Positions 37,942 to 60,883 of a stretch of DNA of 64,000 bases are shown piece after piece; the first letter of the stretch is position 1, and every line of letters starts with the position of its first letter. The stretch is from the NCBI GenBank assembly GCA_024036415.1, contig JAMWET010003158.1, positions 47,501 to 111,500 of the forward strand, read 5' to 3'. Both the position numbers and the translations under genes were made by a program. This stretch comes from Prochilodus magdalenae (lineage: Eukaryota > Chordata > Actinopteri > Characiformes > Prochilodontidae). The notes beneath the pieces are model-generated. The model did no database searches and had not been told where the DNA came from. It saw only the letters and a list, made by a program, of their open reading frames with translations.

Positions 37942-39480
37942 AAGCGGCATTTAAGGTTTATGGTTGACGTTGTGGTGGGATGTTTTTGATGATCCCAAGC
38001 CAATGCACACAAGTGTTCCCCTAAAAGGTCTTAACCAGATCAACATCCGGTTGTATTTATATGGTAGGGGTCAAAGGTCAAAGAAAGAAAGGAGACTCAA
38101 GGAGTATATATATATATATACACACAATCACATGCATTGAATCCTATTACCTATAAGATATTTCAATATATGGTACTATAAACATTGAGTCTTTTAATTA
38201 ATACTTATTGTATATTGCTATATACATTTATGAGCCTATAGATTATGAGCCTATACATTATATATAGTGACTGATTCGTGAAAGAGACATCTAGATATAT
38301 CCCCCCCTATGGGAATATATATATATATATATATATATAGCTGCTGCTGTCCATGGTGCTGTGCATATATCATATATATATATACTAATATACTATATAC
38401 ACTATATAGGTGTATATAACAAATGATTCTTTATAAGGGATGTCTAGAAATAACATTATATACATTATCCTGACATAATGTAGGTTTCTTTACATTATGC
38501 TATATGCTATAATTTTTGTATAGAGTATTTTGCCCTGTAACAGTTTTCTATACACTGTGCTATATACACTATACATTCATGATTCATGTTTCTTCACACA
38601 CTCATTAAATATAATGCTATATACATAATCATACATTATTAGTGTTGCCTATAAATGGTGCTATACATGTTGCTATATGCCTTGCGACTTGTTATTTATA
38701 AGAGGTTTTTTATACACAGTCCTCTATGCACTGAGTCCTACTCCTTAAGAAGCTTATTTTTCTTAGGTTTAAGGGATGCTATGTAACATTTATACATTAT
38801 CTCTATAATGTGCTTTTCTTTACATTATGCTATATGCTATAATTTTTCAATCCTATTCCTGTAAAAGTTTTCTATCATTGCTACAATGCCATATACATCA
38901 TTATAAGAGGTGTAATACCAACATAGCCATACATTATTAGTGTTGCCTATAAATGGTGCTATACATGTTGCTATATGCCTTGCGACTTGTTATTTATAAT
39001 AGTTTTTTTCGTGCTATATGCACTGAGTCTTATTCTCTAAAAGAGGACGTTATTACATAGTGCTATATACGTTCCTTATAGGAGATTTCTTTACATTATG
39101 CTGGACACATTTGAGTCTGTTGACCTATAAGACTTTTTATACACATAGTCCTATAAACATTGTGTCTTGATTATAATATTTACTGAACCCTAGTACGATA
39201 CATTTTATTCTTCATATGAGGTTTCTTTACATTAATAGACACATTTATTCTTTATGACCTATGTTTGAGAGGTTGCTATTCAATAGTCCTATAAACATTG
39301 TGTCATAATGGTAAATACATATAATGCAATACATTATAGCCTTCATATGATACGTCCATAAATAGCCTTATATTTATATCTGGGTTTTGAGATATATATA
39401 TATATTTCTATATAATGGTAAATACATATAATGCAATGTATAGCCTTATATACGCATATATATATACATTGTGCAAAATG
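37942..39480. repeat. AT-rich block with diverged tandem repeats
   Basis: TATA runs lie at 38,106-38,120 and 38,317-38,338. A segment beginning CCTATAAATGGTGCTATACA is repeated at 38,647 and 38,947, and TTTACATTATGCTATATGCT at 38,489 and 38,819. The block grows by local duplications of about 300 bp and has no coding potential. Confidence 0.7.
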
Positions 39481-39810
39481 CATTGGGTCTCATGTCCAGG
39501 TTTAAGAGGCTGCAAACCACAGAGCTGAATGCATTGTGATCTGTCCCTTAGCTGAGCTGGCTATACACAGTGCAATATACAAACAGTCTATGGGCTGAAC
39601 ATACATCCGTCTTTATTCCCATTCTTCCTCCCACTTCATCCAAACACACCACTCCACTGGCTTTGGCCTACCCTGCTTTCCAAGCATGCATGCACCAATG
39701 CACCACCACAGTCGTGCAGGCAGTGAAGACAAAGCCCAGAAGCCCACCACGAAACCCCCCACCCCCACCACACACACACACACCCACCCACCCACCAACC
39801 TCCAGCTCAC
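39481..39810 (-). other. 5' part of ttc9b intron 1
   Basis: Sequence downstream of the exon 1 donor. It includes a CACACACCCACCCACC run near 39,770-39,795. No exon 2 is visible here or, as far as I can see, at lower coordinates in the window. Confidence 0.6.
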
Positions 39811-40198
39811 CTGTCAGGCTGTCATAGCATTCGATCTCAGTGCTCTCCACGGCTCTCCGCTGTTCCTCGGTCAGCTTGGATGCCGCCTGGTTCAGCAGCT
39901 CCACCTCGGAGCCGTGGACGCCTTTGAGCTGCAGCAGGGCCCGGTGGTACTTGCCAATGGCCTCACGGAACTTCTTCTCCTTGTAGCAGCGATGGCCCTC
40001 CAGCTTGAAGTCCACGGCTTTCTGGATCTTCGCCTGCATCTCCATCTCGGTACGGTGTCCTCCTGCCCCACCAACCCCACCGCCACCACCACCACCACCA
40101 CCACCTCCTCCGTCCTCCGGGTGGCTCCTCACGCTCTTGTTTGCACGCTGCTGCTGCTGCTGCTGATATTGGTGCTGATGCTGATGCTTCGCCTCCAT
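39811..40198 (-). CDS. ttc9b: TTC9-family tetratricopeptide protein, first coding exon (best match TTC9B)
   Basis: This exon encodes 129 residues plus one base, ending at a GTGAGC donor (GT at 39,810-39,809). Residues 59-93 form the first TPR, with the family signature CYKEKKFREAIGKYHRALLQ, and the exon ends VESTEIECYDSLT. In my recollection of the family this is closer to TTC9B (ESTEVECYDSLT) than to TTC9A or TTC9C. The split phase fits the Ala that follows in homologues. The N-terminus is low complexity: His/Gln residues 6-17, then 12 Gly at 30-41. TTC9 proteins are small TPR proteins presumed to bind partners in the cytoplasm. I chose ATG 40,198; the frame stays open to an ATG at 40,441, so a longer start cannot be excluded. 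Exons 2 onward were not found. Confidence 0.85.
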
Positions 40199-40790
40199 CG
40201 TCGAGCTCCTTAGTCGCCCTCGCGGCGAGACGGAGTCATGCTGGTGCTGATGCTGCTGAGGGTGCTGATGTTGTTGCTGTAGGTGCACCGGCACGCGCAC
40301 TCCCGCGTTCTCCGTGAGGGATGGAGCAGCAGCGTGCCGTGCATAAAGGATGAAGGAAGGAGCGCGAATGGGGGGGAAAAGAGAAATGCACACGCGCGCA
40401 CACGCACACGCGCAGCCAGAGAGCCCAGACGGCGTCTCCAAAGCAGCCTCGCGCAGCTGACAGTGATGTCAAAGCTAGAAATAAAGGCGAATGAAAACGG
40501 ACGTGCAGTTAATGCGCCTTTGTTTTATTCGTTCAGCTCCGTCGAATGAAGCGCGTGCACGGATGGAAGGATGGATAGACGGAGGGAGGGCGGAAGGATG
40601 CCTCGCCTTGCCTAAGCTCAGCTCTTTCTGCCCCCTCTGGCACTTCTTCTCTTCAGCACCGCGGACAGCGAGGCATTGTGGGAGAACTGGGGGCGGAGCC
40701 AAAGCTACATCACCGTCACGACTGAGAGGAACGGCAGCTCGAGCTCAGCGTTAGCACGACGTCTAAAGCTGAATCACGACCCAGTGCGCG
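40199..40790 (-). promoter_or_regulatory. ttc9b: CpG-rich 5' UTR and promoter region of ttc9b
   Basis: CpG dinucleotides are clearly denser here than in the flanks, as in vertebrate CpG-island promoters. It holds the RE1-like site at 40,652-40,672 and a CRE-like GTGATGTCA at 40,462-40,470. No TATA box is evident at a fixed distance. The transcription start was not determined. Confidence 0.55.
40652..40672 (+). promoter_or_regulatory. RE1/NRSE-like site (REST/NRSF binding)
   Basis: The left half is TTCAGCACC and the right half GGACAGCG, with the standard spacing. By my count 18 of 21 positions match the canonical vertebrate NRSE, with differences at the linker base and the last two bases. It lies about 450 bp upstream of the ttc9b start codon. 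REST silences neuronal genes in non-neuronal cells, and TTC9B is mainly neural in mammals, so the site fits its position. Confidence 0.72.
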
Positions 40791-40914
40791 TGCCGATGAA
40801 TGAGGATGCTGCTGTTAGCACCAAACGGCCTTTCCTATGAGTTTAGCTGGGTGAAAAATGCCCAAGCTGGAGATAAAGGGGGCGTGAATTGGCACAATAG
40901 CGACAGGGGCTATG
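40791..40914. other. Short spacer upstream of ttc9b
   Basis: Nothing recognised. Confidence 0.4.
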
Positions 40915-40916
40915 AG

Positions 40917-41032
40917 GGCTGCGTCCCAAATGCCCTCCCTGCGAAGTGCACTACGTGGGTCATGGGATGCACATGCATTAGGCACCTACACAGTGCACTA
41001 TATATGAGGTTCGAGTCATTTGGGACTGAGCC
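40917..41032. mobile_element. MITE with GGCTGYGTCCCAAATG ends, 116 bp
   Basis: The terminal inverted repeats GGCTGCGTCCCAAATG (40,917-40,932) and CATTTGGGACTGAGCC (41,017-41,032) pair with two mismatches. The interior contains GTGCACTA in both orientations. A related left end occurs at 45,229. The ends resemble hAT-type non-autonomous elements of fishes. No clear target duplication is visible. Confidence 0.7.
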
Positions 41033-41239
41033 TTAATGACTCAATCACTCACAATGACCTTCCAGGATGATGACATTAATCTTCACAGCAGTGTCTAGTA
41101 TGAAACGTCAGCATGAGGACAGTTCCAACCAAAATGCACCCAAAACTTCAGACTAACTATTAAACCCAACTAACTACACAGACCACTGATATTTACAACA
41201 ATGATATTTAAACCCACGGCACTAATGAAGATATGTACA

Positions 41240-44085
41240 TTTATACTGAACCCTAAACCCCACATTAACTAACCCCATCCCCTACATTTACACTGAACCC
41301 TAAACCCCACATTAACTAACCCCATCCCCTACATTTACACTGAACCCTAAACCCCACATTAACTAACCCCATCCCCTACATTTACACTGAAACCCCACCT
41401 AAACCCCTACACATTACACTAACCCCACTAACCCCACCCCCTACATTTACACTGAACCCTAAACCCTAAACCCCACCCCCTACATTTACACTGAAACTAA
41501 CCCCATCCCCTATATCCCTTTAACCCCATCCCCTTCATTTACACTGAACCCTAAACCCCACATTAACCAACCCCACCCCCTACATTTACACTGAACCCCA
41601 TCCCCTACATTTACACTGAACCCTAAACCCTACATTTGAACTAAACCCATCCCCTACATTTACACTGAACCCTAAACCCCACATTAACCAACCCCACCCC
41701 CTACATTTACACTGAACCCTAAACCCCACATTAACTAACCCCATCCCCTACATTTACACTGAACCCTAAACCCTACATTAACTAACCCTATCCCCTACAT
41801 TTACACTGAACCCTAAACCCTACATTAACTAACCCTATCCCCTACATTTACACTGAACCCTAAACCCCACATTAACCAACCCCACTCCCTACATTTACAC
41901 TGATCCCTAAACCCTACACTAACTAACCCCATCCCCTACATTTACACTGAACCCTAAACCCCACATTAACTAACCCCATCCCCTACATTTACACTGAACC
42001 CCCCACATTAAAACCCACCCCTACACATTAACTGAACCCTAAAACCCCATCCCCTACATTTACACGGAACCCTAAACCCCACATTAACGAACCCCATCCC
42101 CTACATTTACACGGAACCCTAAACCCTACATTAACTAACCCCATCCCCTACATTTAGACTGATCCCTAAACCCCACATTAACCAACCCCATCCCTTACAT
42201 TTACACTGAACCCTAAACCCCATATTAACTAACCCCACCCCCTACATTTACACTGAACCTTAAACCCTACATTAACCAACCCCATCCCCTACATTTACAC
42301 TGAACCCTAAACCCCACATTAACTAACCCCATCCCCTACATTTACACTGAACCCTAAACCCCACATTAACTAACCCCATCCCCTACATTTACACTGAACC
42401 CTAAACCCCACATTAACCAACCCCACCCCCTACATTTACACTGAACCCTAAACCCCACATTTTAGCTAACCCCATCCCCTACATTTACACTGAACCCTAA
42501 ACCCCACATTAACTAACCCCATCCCCTACATTTACACTGAACCCTAAACCCCACATTAACCAACCCCATCCCCTACATTACACTGAACCCTAAACCTCAC
42601 ATTTTAGCTAACCCCATCTCCTACATTAACCAACCCCACTGACTGAACCCTAAAACCCCACATTAACCAACCCCACCCCCAACAATTACACTTAAACCTA
42701 AACCCCCATTAACCAACCCCACCCTACATTTACACTGACCCTAACTACATTTGAACTAAACCCATACATTTACCTGAACCCTAAACCCCACATTACATTT
42801 ACACTGAACCCTAAACCCCACATTAACCAACCCCATCCCCTACATTTACACTGAACCCTAAACCCCACATTAACTAACCCCCACCCCTACATTTACACTG
42901 AACCAAACCCACATTAAAACCCCACCCCCTACATTTACACTGAACCCTAAACCCCACATTAACCAACCCCACCCCCTACATTTACACTGAACCCTAAACC
43001 CCACATTAACCAACCCCATCCCCTACATTTACACTGAACCCTAAACCCCACATTAACTAACCCCATCCCCTACATTTACACTGAACCCTAAACCCCACAT
43101 TAACCAACCCCATCCCCTACATTTACACTGAACCCTAAACCCCACATTAACTAACCCCATCCCCTACATTTACACTGAACCCTAATACCCTAGTTAAGTA
43201 CCGCGATCCCCTACATTTACACTGAACCCTAAACCCCACATTAACTAACCCCATCCCCTACATTTACACTGAACCCTAAACCCCACATTAACTAACCCCA
43301 TCCCCTACATTTACACTGAACCCTAAACCCCACATTAACTAACCCCATCCCCTACATTTACACTGAACCCTAAACCCCACATTAACTAACCCCATACCCA
43401 ACAATTACACAGAACCCTAAAACCCCCATTAAAATCCCCACATTTACACTGAACCCTAAACCCCACATTAACCAACCCCACCCCCTACATTTACACTGAA
43501 CCCTAAACCCCACATTAACCAACCCTATTCCCTACATTTACACTAATCCCTAAACCTCACATTAACTAACCCCATCCCCTTCATTTACACTGAACCCTAA
43601 ACCCCACATTAACTAATCCCATCCCCTACATTTACACTGAACCCTAAACCCCACATTAACCAACCCCATCCCCTACATTTACACTGAACCCTAAACCCCA
43701 CATTAACTAACCCCATCCCCTACATTTACACTGAACCCTAAACCCCACATTAACTAACCCCAACCCCAACAATTACACTGAAACCAAAACACCACATTAA
43801 ATAAACCCATCCCCAACATTTACACATTAAACCCCACATTAACTAAACCCCATCTACCCCCCTACATTTACACTGAACCCTAAACCCTAACCCCCCATTA
43901 AACAACCCCATCCCCTACATTTACACTGAACCCTAAACCCCACATTAACTAACCCCATCCCCTACATTTACACTGAACCCTAAACCCCACATTAACTAAC
44001 CCCATCCCCTACATTTACACTGAACCCTAAACCCCACATTAACTAACCCCATCCTCTACATTTACACTGAACCCTAAACCCTACC
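41240..44085. repeat. 47-bp minisatellite with telomere-like CCCTAAACCC motif (about 60 units)
   Basis: The unit joins CCCTAAACCCCACATTAACT, AACCCCATCCCCTACATTTA and CACTGAA. Starts at 41,251, 41,298 and 41,345 give an exact 47-bp period. About 2.85 kb, with a few deletion-scarred stretches (42,600-42,780; 43,760-43,900). Strong C-versus-G strand asymmetry. A degenerate outlier array is at 45,255-45,625. Confidence 0.96.
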
Positions 44086-44104
44086 TTTACAATAAACCAT
44101 AAGC

Positions 44105-44690
44105 CAGTACTGCTATTTATAATCACCTCAGTGTCACTGCTGGACTGGAAATTGTCCACCAACCAAAACTATCCAGCTAACAGCGTCCTGTGGGTAGCGT
44201 CCTGTGGGCAGCGTCCTGTGGGCAGCACACGTCCTGTGGGCAGGGTCCTGTGGGCAGCATGTGTCCTGTGGTCAGCATCCTGTGGGCAGCGTCCTGTGGT
44301 CAGCGTCCTGTGGGCAGCGTCCTGTGTCCACTGATGAAGGACTAGAGGATGACCCTCACTGCACTGTGCAGCAGCAAATGAGCTATCGTCTCTGACTGTC
44401 CATCTACAAGGTGGACCAGCAAGGTAGGAGTGTCTAATAGAGTGGACAGTGAGTGGACACAGTGTCTAAACACTCCAGCAGCACTGCTGTGTCTGATCCA
44501 CACCAGCACCACACACACTAACACACCACCACCACGTCAGTGTCACTGCAGTGCTGAGAATGATCCACCACCCACATAATACCTGCTCTGTGGTGGTCCT
44601 GTGGGGGTCCTGACCATTGAGGAAGGGTAATACAGTATACAGAGTGCTCCTATATGCTAAGTGGAGCTGATAACACATACCAAATGTAGA
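44105..44690 (+). mobile_element. Dispersed teleost repeat (GTCCTGACCATTGA type)
   Basis: It contains CAGTGTCACTGCTGGACTGG, GATGAAGGACTAGAGGATGA, CAAGGTGGACCAGCAAGGTA, TAATAGAGTGGACAGTGAGT, CTCTGTGGTGGTCCTGTGGG and GTCCTGACCATTGAGGAAGG in the order I know from a repeat found in many fish genomes. No protein is encoded. The superfamily is uncertain. Confidence 0.72.
44184..44333 (+). repeat. 15-bp tandem expansion GCGTCCTGTGGGCAG inside the dispersed repeat
   Basis: About nine imperfect units. Copies of this dispersed element I recall have two, so the expansion is probably local. Confidence 0.75.
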
Positions 44691-45228
44691 TACAAGGATA
44701 TGGGTGCATAATAGTTAATAGCTGCAGCATTTTTTTAGACAGCCAAACATCTGAATTGCACCTAGTCTGTTTTACTGGATGACTGGACACTGTGAAGACC
44801 ACCACAGCAAAAATACAGGAGTAATAATGGTGGGTTCATGTGCCAGGGGAATATTTCTGCTGTGCTGAGAGCTCACAGGCTCCTGCTGTACGTTCTCCTG
44901 AATCAGAGACTTCCAGAAAACATCCCATGGCTGGCTGCACACAATAATTACAATCAGCGTGCGGCTAAAAATACATCGCGTTTTCTTAAACCGTGTAGAC
45001 ACACACTTTCACAGACGGCCTTGTGATTACTGCAGCCTGCCTGAATCAACCAACACGTTTATTCATCAAGCTCGCAAGCAGAGCAGAGCTTCAGTTCAGC
45101 CGCTTTGGAAAGTTTACTGTGAGCAGAAACCAAGGCATGAGCCAGGGGCTTCTACATTACACCACGCACTGAAGACCAGCAGGACCAGGAGAATCAGGAG
45201 GGGGTACTGACAACAGCAACAGACAAGG
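44691..45228. other. Unclassified non-coding stretch
   Basis: No recognised exon or repeat. Confidence 0.35.
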
Positions 45229-45625
45229 GCTGTGTCCCAAAAGCCCTCCCTGCAAAGCCCTCCCTATGTTTACACCGAACACTAAACCCTAGATTTAAAT
45301 AAACCCTGCATTTTAACTAACCCCGCCCCCTGTTTACACTAAACCCTAAACCCCACATTTTAACTAACCCTGCCCTCTGTTTACACTGAACCCTAAAGTC
45401 TACATTTTAACTAACCCTGCCCTCTGTTTACACTGAACCCTAAAGTCTACATTTTAACTAACCCTGCCCTCTGTTTACACTGAACCCTAAAGCCTACATT
45501 TTAACTAACCCCATCCCCTACATTTACACTGAACCCCATATTCTAAATAACGCCACCCCTTCATTTTACACTAAATGCTACATTTTAACCAACCAACCTT
45601 CCCTATGAACTGAACACTAACCCCT
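45229..45625. repeat. MITE left end joined to a degenerate 47-bp-type array
   Basis: It begins GGCTGTGTCCCAAAAGCCCT, as in the MITE at 40,917. From 45,255 it becomes diverged copies of the 47-bp unit (GTTTACACTGAACCCTAAAG, ATTTTAACTAACCCTGCC). The repeated MITE-then-array order suggests both arrays come from one ancestral locus. Confidence 0.65.
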
Positions 45626-45654
45626 AGTTTAACTAACTCCACTTCTTACATTTA

Positions 45655-46340
45655 CATATTCATCAAATGTTCTTAAACCTGTGCAGTCAGAATCCCATCT
45701 AAAAACTTGACACACCAGGCCTTCTTGTGATGCGTTCATCTTGGTGCCTCCACACACTGACTCGTTGGTCGTCTCCACCAAAGAAGGACTTGTCACTGAA
45801 GATGGGCCACTGCCATTCTGAGTCATTCCATGACAGTCTCACACAACACCATTGCAATCTTTGCGACGTTGATGCTGTGTTAAGGTCGATTGTTGTAACG
45901 GTCTGTGTGCATGTAGCCCTGCGTCGCACAGCCGTCTGCCAGAATGACTCATGAAGGGCATCACTGCTTGATGTATTTCCGTAATCATGGCTGTTTGGTC
46001 AAAATCTGCTGCTCTTCCTCCTATGGCATGCAATACGTCAATAAGAACATTTAATTGCCCAGTGCCCTTTTACCTACTCAAACTCCTCCCTGAGGCACAC
46101 TTCACTGGCAAAGCGGCCTACCAACACAACAGCACAAGTCAGAATGGAACGCATGTGTAACAGGAGGCCTTCTAGTCAGTGAGGTACAACAACATAGCCC
46201 ATCCTTACCTAGATCACATCCACGGCCGAGGGCGAAGCTTGAATCATTCGCATGTCTCCCAATATCAAATCTACCCACCAAGTTTCATTTCTGCCGGATG
46301 ATTCCTTCTGGGCGCTTCTATTTTTTGATGAGTGTATATA
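45655..46340 (-). mobile_element. Tc1-like transposon derivative, copy 2
   Basis: Minus-strand frames show a helix-turn-helix remnant (SHSGRRLCDAGLHAHRP, then LTQHQRRKDCNGV) and the start of the DDE domain (DSEWQWPIFSDKSFF, GGDDQRVSVWR). Most of the catalytic domain after that is missing. The right end reads TTTTTTGATGAGTGTATATA. The same family is at 61,900-62,470 and 7,925-8,115. Inactive. Confidence 0.75.
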
Positions 46341-49300
46341 TGAACTCTTATCAGCCCATCTCCTATACGCTAACCAGAGTCTGCATAACAGCAGACACTC
46401 ATTTACCCTCTCCGACTTTTAAGTAGGCCAGCAGGCTGAGCAAGAAAATGACAAGATCTTGTGGAAACTTGAGAAACTCAACAATGCAAAATACAGGAGA
46501 TGCTGCAAGTGTGGAGGCTACAGAAGCTGTAGAGGGTGACACAGCAGTGATGTGTTTGGATACGCACATAACTTCATCCAGCGCCTCTGCTTGGCACAGC
46601 GGACTGTGAGATTTGGCAAATTGGGACATCAGCAAACTGTCTAAACAGGCAACTTTCATATAGTCATTAAAGTCACCGTCCAGTTTAGCGTCTCTGAAAT
46701 GAACCTACCAGACCAGGGCCAAGTGGAGTCAGCAGAAGACCAGTCAGAGAATAAGAGCTTACAGTAACCATGAGACCAATAACAAACAGAGCCGAATCTG
46801 TTAAAGGGTTTCTCTCTCCCGTTTTATGCTCAATAAGTTTCAAAGACAAACTTATTTTATAAAACAGTGCAGCAAACATCTTTCTCTCCTGCCATAATCC
46901 TTAATTATGTACAGTGTAACAAAGTTCGCCTTCATAGACATTACAAATTAAAATCCTCGTAAAATAAAATATAAAAACATTAGGGGGGAAAAAAAATAAA
47001 AAACAAAACAGCTCACGGTGACCGGGACCAGGTAAACGTCATGTACCTGGGATAGCATTGTGGTCAGCAAATGTGCTGGAGTTTAAACGCAAGAGTCACT
47101 GCTTTTAAATGTTGGCCACGAAAAGGTGGAGGGGGGGTGAAAAACAACCGCACTCAAGGGTCCAAGTTGCCTGGCAACACTGTCCGATCTCCCAGCACGG
47201 GGAGTTGACACCTTGCTCGCTCTATCCATCTAGGTAACACTTAACGTGGCCCCATTCCAGCAGCTGGCGTCCTACACAAAGGGAAAACTGACAAACAGGG
47301 GGCCTTAAAACATGCACGCTAACAGTGTGTTCTTCAGGAAGGTACCGGTTGAGGTCAGTAGGCGCCTTCAGAGGAACTCGAACGGTCCGTTATCATTTGA
47401 AGCTTCAAGTCTTATTTTTTTTTTCCCTATTTCCAACACATGTATAAACACAGGGAAGGGTCACTGAACACTTAACCGGGAACCGGGAAATGGTCTTCCC
47501 CTTTTAGAGAGTGTCATAAACGAGGCATCCGGAGCCGGAGGTGCTCATGAGGGTGAATGCTGATTATTCATGTGAAAGGAAGTAGGAAGTCACCCACTTG
47601 CAGGGCATGAGAAGCTCGACGTCATACTGTACAGAAGAAACTGCAGTAGAAAAAGACAAAGGGCTCCTTTAAAGGAGCGGAGAGTAGTTCTCAAAGGCAG
47701 GGTGTGATTAGAGAGGTACGGGAAGGTGAAAGGGCTGCGCAACAGGCTGACTGTTAATCGTGATCAGAGTACTGGCCCTTGCAAACAGTGATAGCGCCCA
47801 GGCCTGTAGCATATACAGTCATACAGAAACATCCCCAGTCCAAGGACATGCTTAGTTCATTCAGTTACTCCATTCTCCACAGTGCACAGTTCCTATTTAT
47901 GGGCTGAGTTTAACATACAGAGAAACACAAAACACCAAAAACGCTCCGTAGCTTCCGCACAGCATGTTAAATTCAGCAAATAAACAGCACTTAGCAACTG
48001 AGGTGTGTTCTCTGTAGAGGATGGGTTGACTTCTTCACTCTTAATTTAACCAGGGCCACTCAAACTTTCAGCTGGGACTGTTTACCAGCTCTCTCACACA
48101 TCACTATTCAGAGCGTGTGCTGTGAGCATCCTGACCAGACGTTCCAGAATGGTCTAAATACCGTACGCCAGTCTTTACGCACGTCAGAGGAGTTCCACTG
48201 AATGTCCAGGTGTTCCTGCATAATAGAACAGTTAAGATGTACACAGTCATTCAGAGTGGGGTGAAGTCAAATGCACCAGAGTAGCCAGTACTCATTACAC
48301 TGGTGGAGCTAAGAACCAGACACCTGAATCCTTTAAAAGCTACCTCTAAAAAACCAACACAGATCCGAATACCACACAGGCCTACGAGTGCGTCCACATG
48401 CACACATCAGATTTCTCCAGTTAGCGGATTATTCGAGTGGTTGTGTAAACAGCCCACTCCAATTTCTTTGGATTAAGGCCTAGATATCTGACACGGAGAG
48501 CTGAAGTTCAGCTCAATAATCAGATTTCCCGGCTTACAGAAATCCAAGAGAGAGTTCAGATCCGATTTCTGGCTCTGTGCATGTGTGAAAACAGGCCGGA
48601 GCGCACTTTTGGAGTAAGGCTGAAATGAACTACATGCTTGGATCTCGAAAAGCAGCCACAGCATTACCACAGGAGTTTGATGTTATGTTTGTCAGATCTT
48701 ATTCTGTAAGTTTACTGGGTGCAAAGCACAAAACGCGATTACTGCCCGACTTGTGTAGACTCTTGAGTTTCCCCATTACCTCAGTACTTGAGTGCACATA
48801 AACGCACTGATCAGATTACTGACAAAATCTCATTTTCTGCAGTTATTATATTTGAGTGTTTGTAAAAGCCCTTACTGTTTTTTTTTTGGCATAATTTGTT
48901 TATATACTTCTTTATCGTAGCGAGAAAGTGGATGTCGGAAGACAGAACAGTATCTACAGGTAAAATTTTCAAACTTAAAATCTGCATTTTAACATTATTA
49001 ATACTTTAAAATTAAATTCAATAAAACGGCTCCACTGGTGTGTGGACACTGTGGCCCCTGGTTCCTGTTATTAACAGAGCAAAGACATCAAAGTATGTAA
49101 GTTGCTATACAACAAAGCACTTATCATCAAACTACTCCGAATGACTGTTTACATCTCACTGATTGAATGACAGAGTAATTTTTGAAAACTGCTGAAATTC
49201 CCATTTAATGGAACACCAATATGGTTCTAATATATGGCAAAGTGTATTGGAATTTAAATAAATCACAAATTAGCTTTTCATCCATATGGTGTAGCCCTAG

Positions 49301-49582
49301 AAGGTGTTCAGCAAGAGGTAAGGGTGCATATCATTCCTACAAGCAACAACAGGACATGCAAAGTCTGTATACTGTCTTCAGGCATTTCCACCCACACTGG
49401 AGTAATACTGCAAATAACCAGGACTGTGAAGGCACATACAGACTTCCCATTCCATCCATGTTGAAGAAGAGTGTGTTTCCTTCCTGCTTCCTCCATGCAG
49501 GTATTTCAAGCCCTCAGTATGGGATTTTGTGGGGACAGGAAATTCAGAGGGAAGGAGTGTTTAGGAGGTTTATTCATGTGTA
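46341..49582 (-). other. Mostly single-copy region downstream of the C19orf47 homologue; candidate long 3' UTR (46,900-49,582)
   Basis: About 2.7 kb directly after the stop codon is nearly free of tandem repeats, unlike the rest of the window. It ends near 46,900 in an A/T-rich stretch (46,950-47,010). No other coding exon was found, including none for AKT2 or CCNP, which lie here in mammals. A long 3' UTR is an inference. 46,400-46,880 is unclassified. 48,390-48,870 has words resembling a small inverted-repeat element. Confidence 0.4.
49569..49574 (-). terminator. AATAAA hexamer just after the C19orf47 stop
   Basis: On the minus strand AATAAA begins 9 nt after the TAA stop. It could give a very short 3' UTR. 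A second variant, ATTAAA, lies at 49,203-49,208. Which is used cannot be told from sequence. Confidence 0.3.

Positions 49583-60883
<11,301 letters not shown>

Noticed and set aside
39686..40213. Plus-strand open frame opposite ttc9b exon 1
   Set aside because: It mirrors a strong TPR coding exon; its Thr/Leu runs are the antisense of Gly and Gln codons.
40199..40441. N-terminal extension of ttc9b to the ATG at 40,441
   Set aside because: Cys/Ala-rich residues without family resemblance. Kept only as a possibility; the ATG at 40,198 is preferred.
41240..44085. Possible true interstitial telomere
   Set aside because: Only one CCCTAA word occurs per 47-bp unit; there is no contiguous TTAGGG/CCCTAA run.
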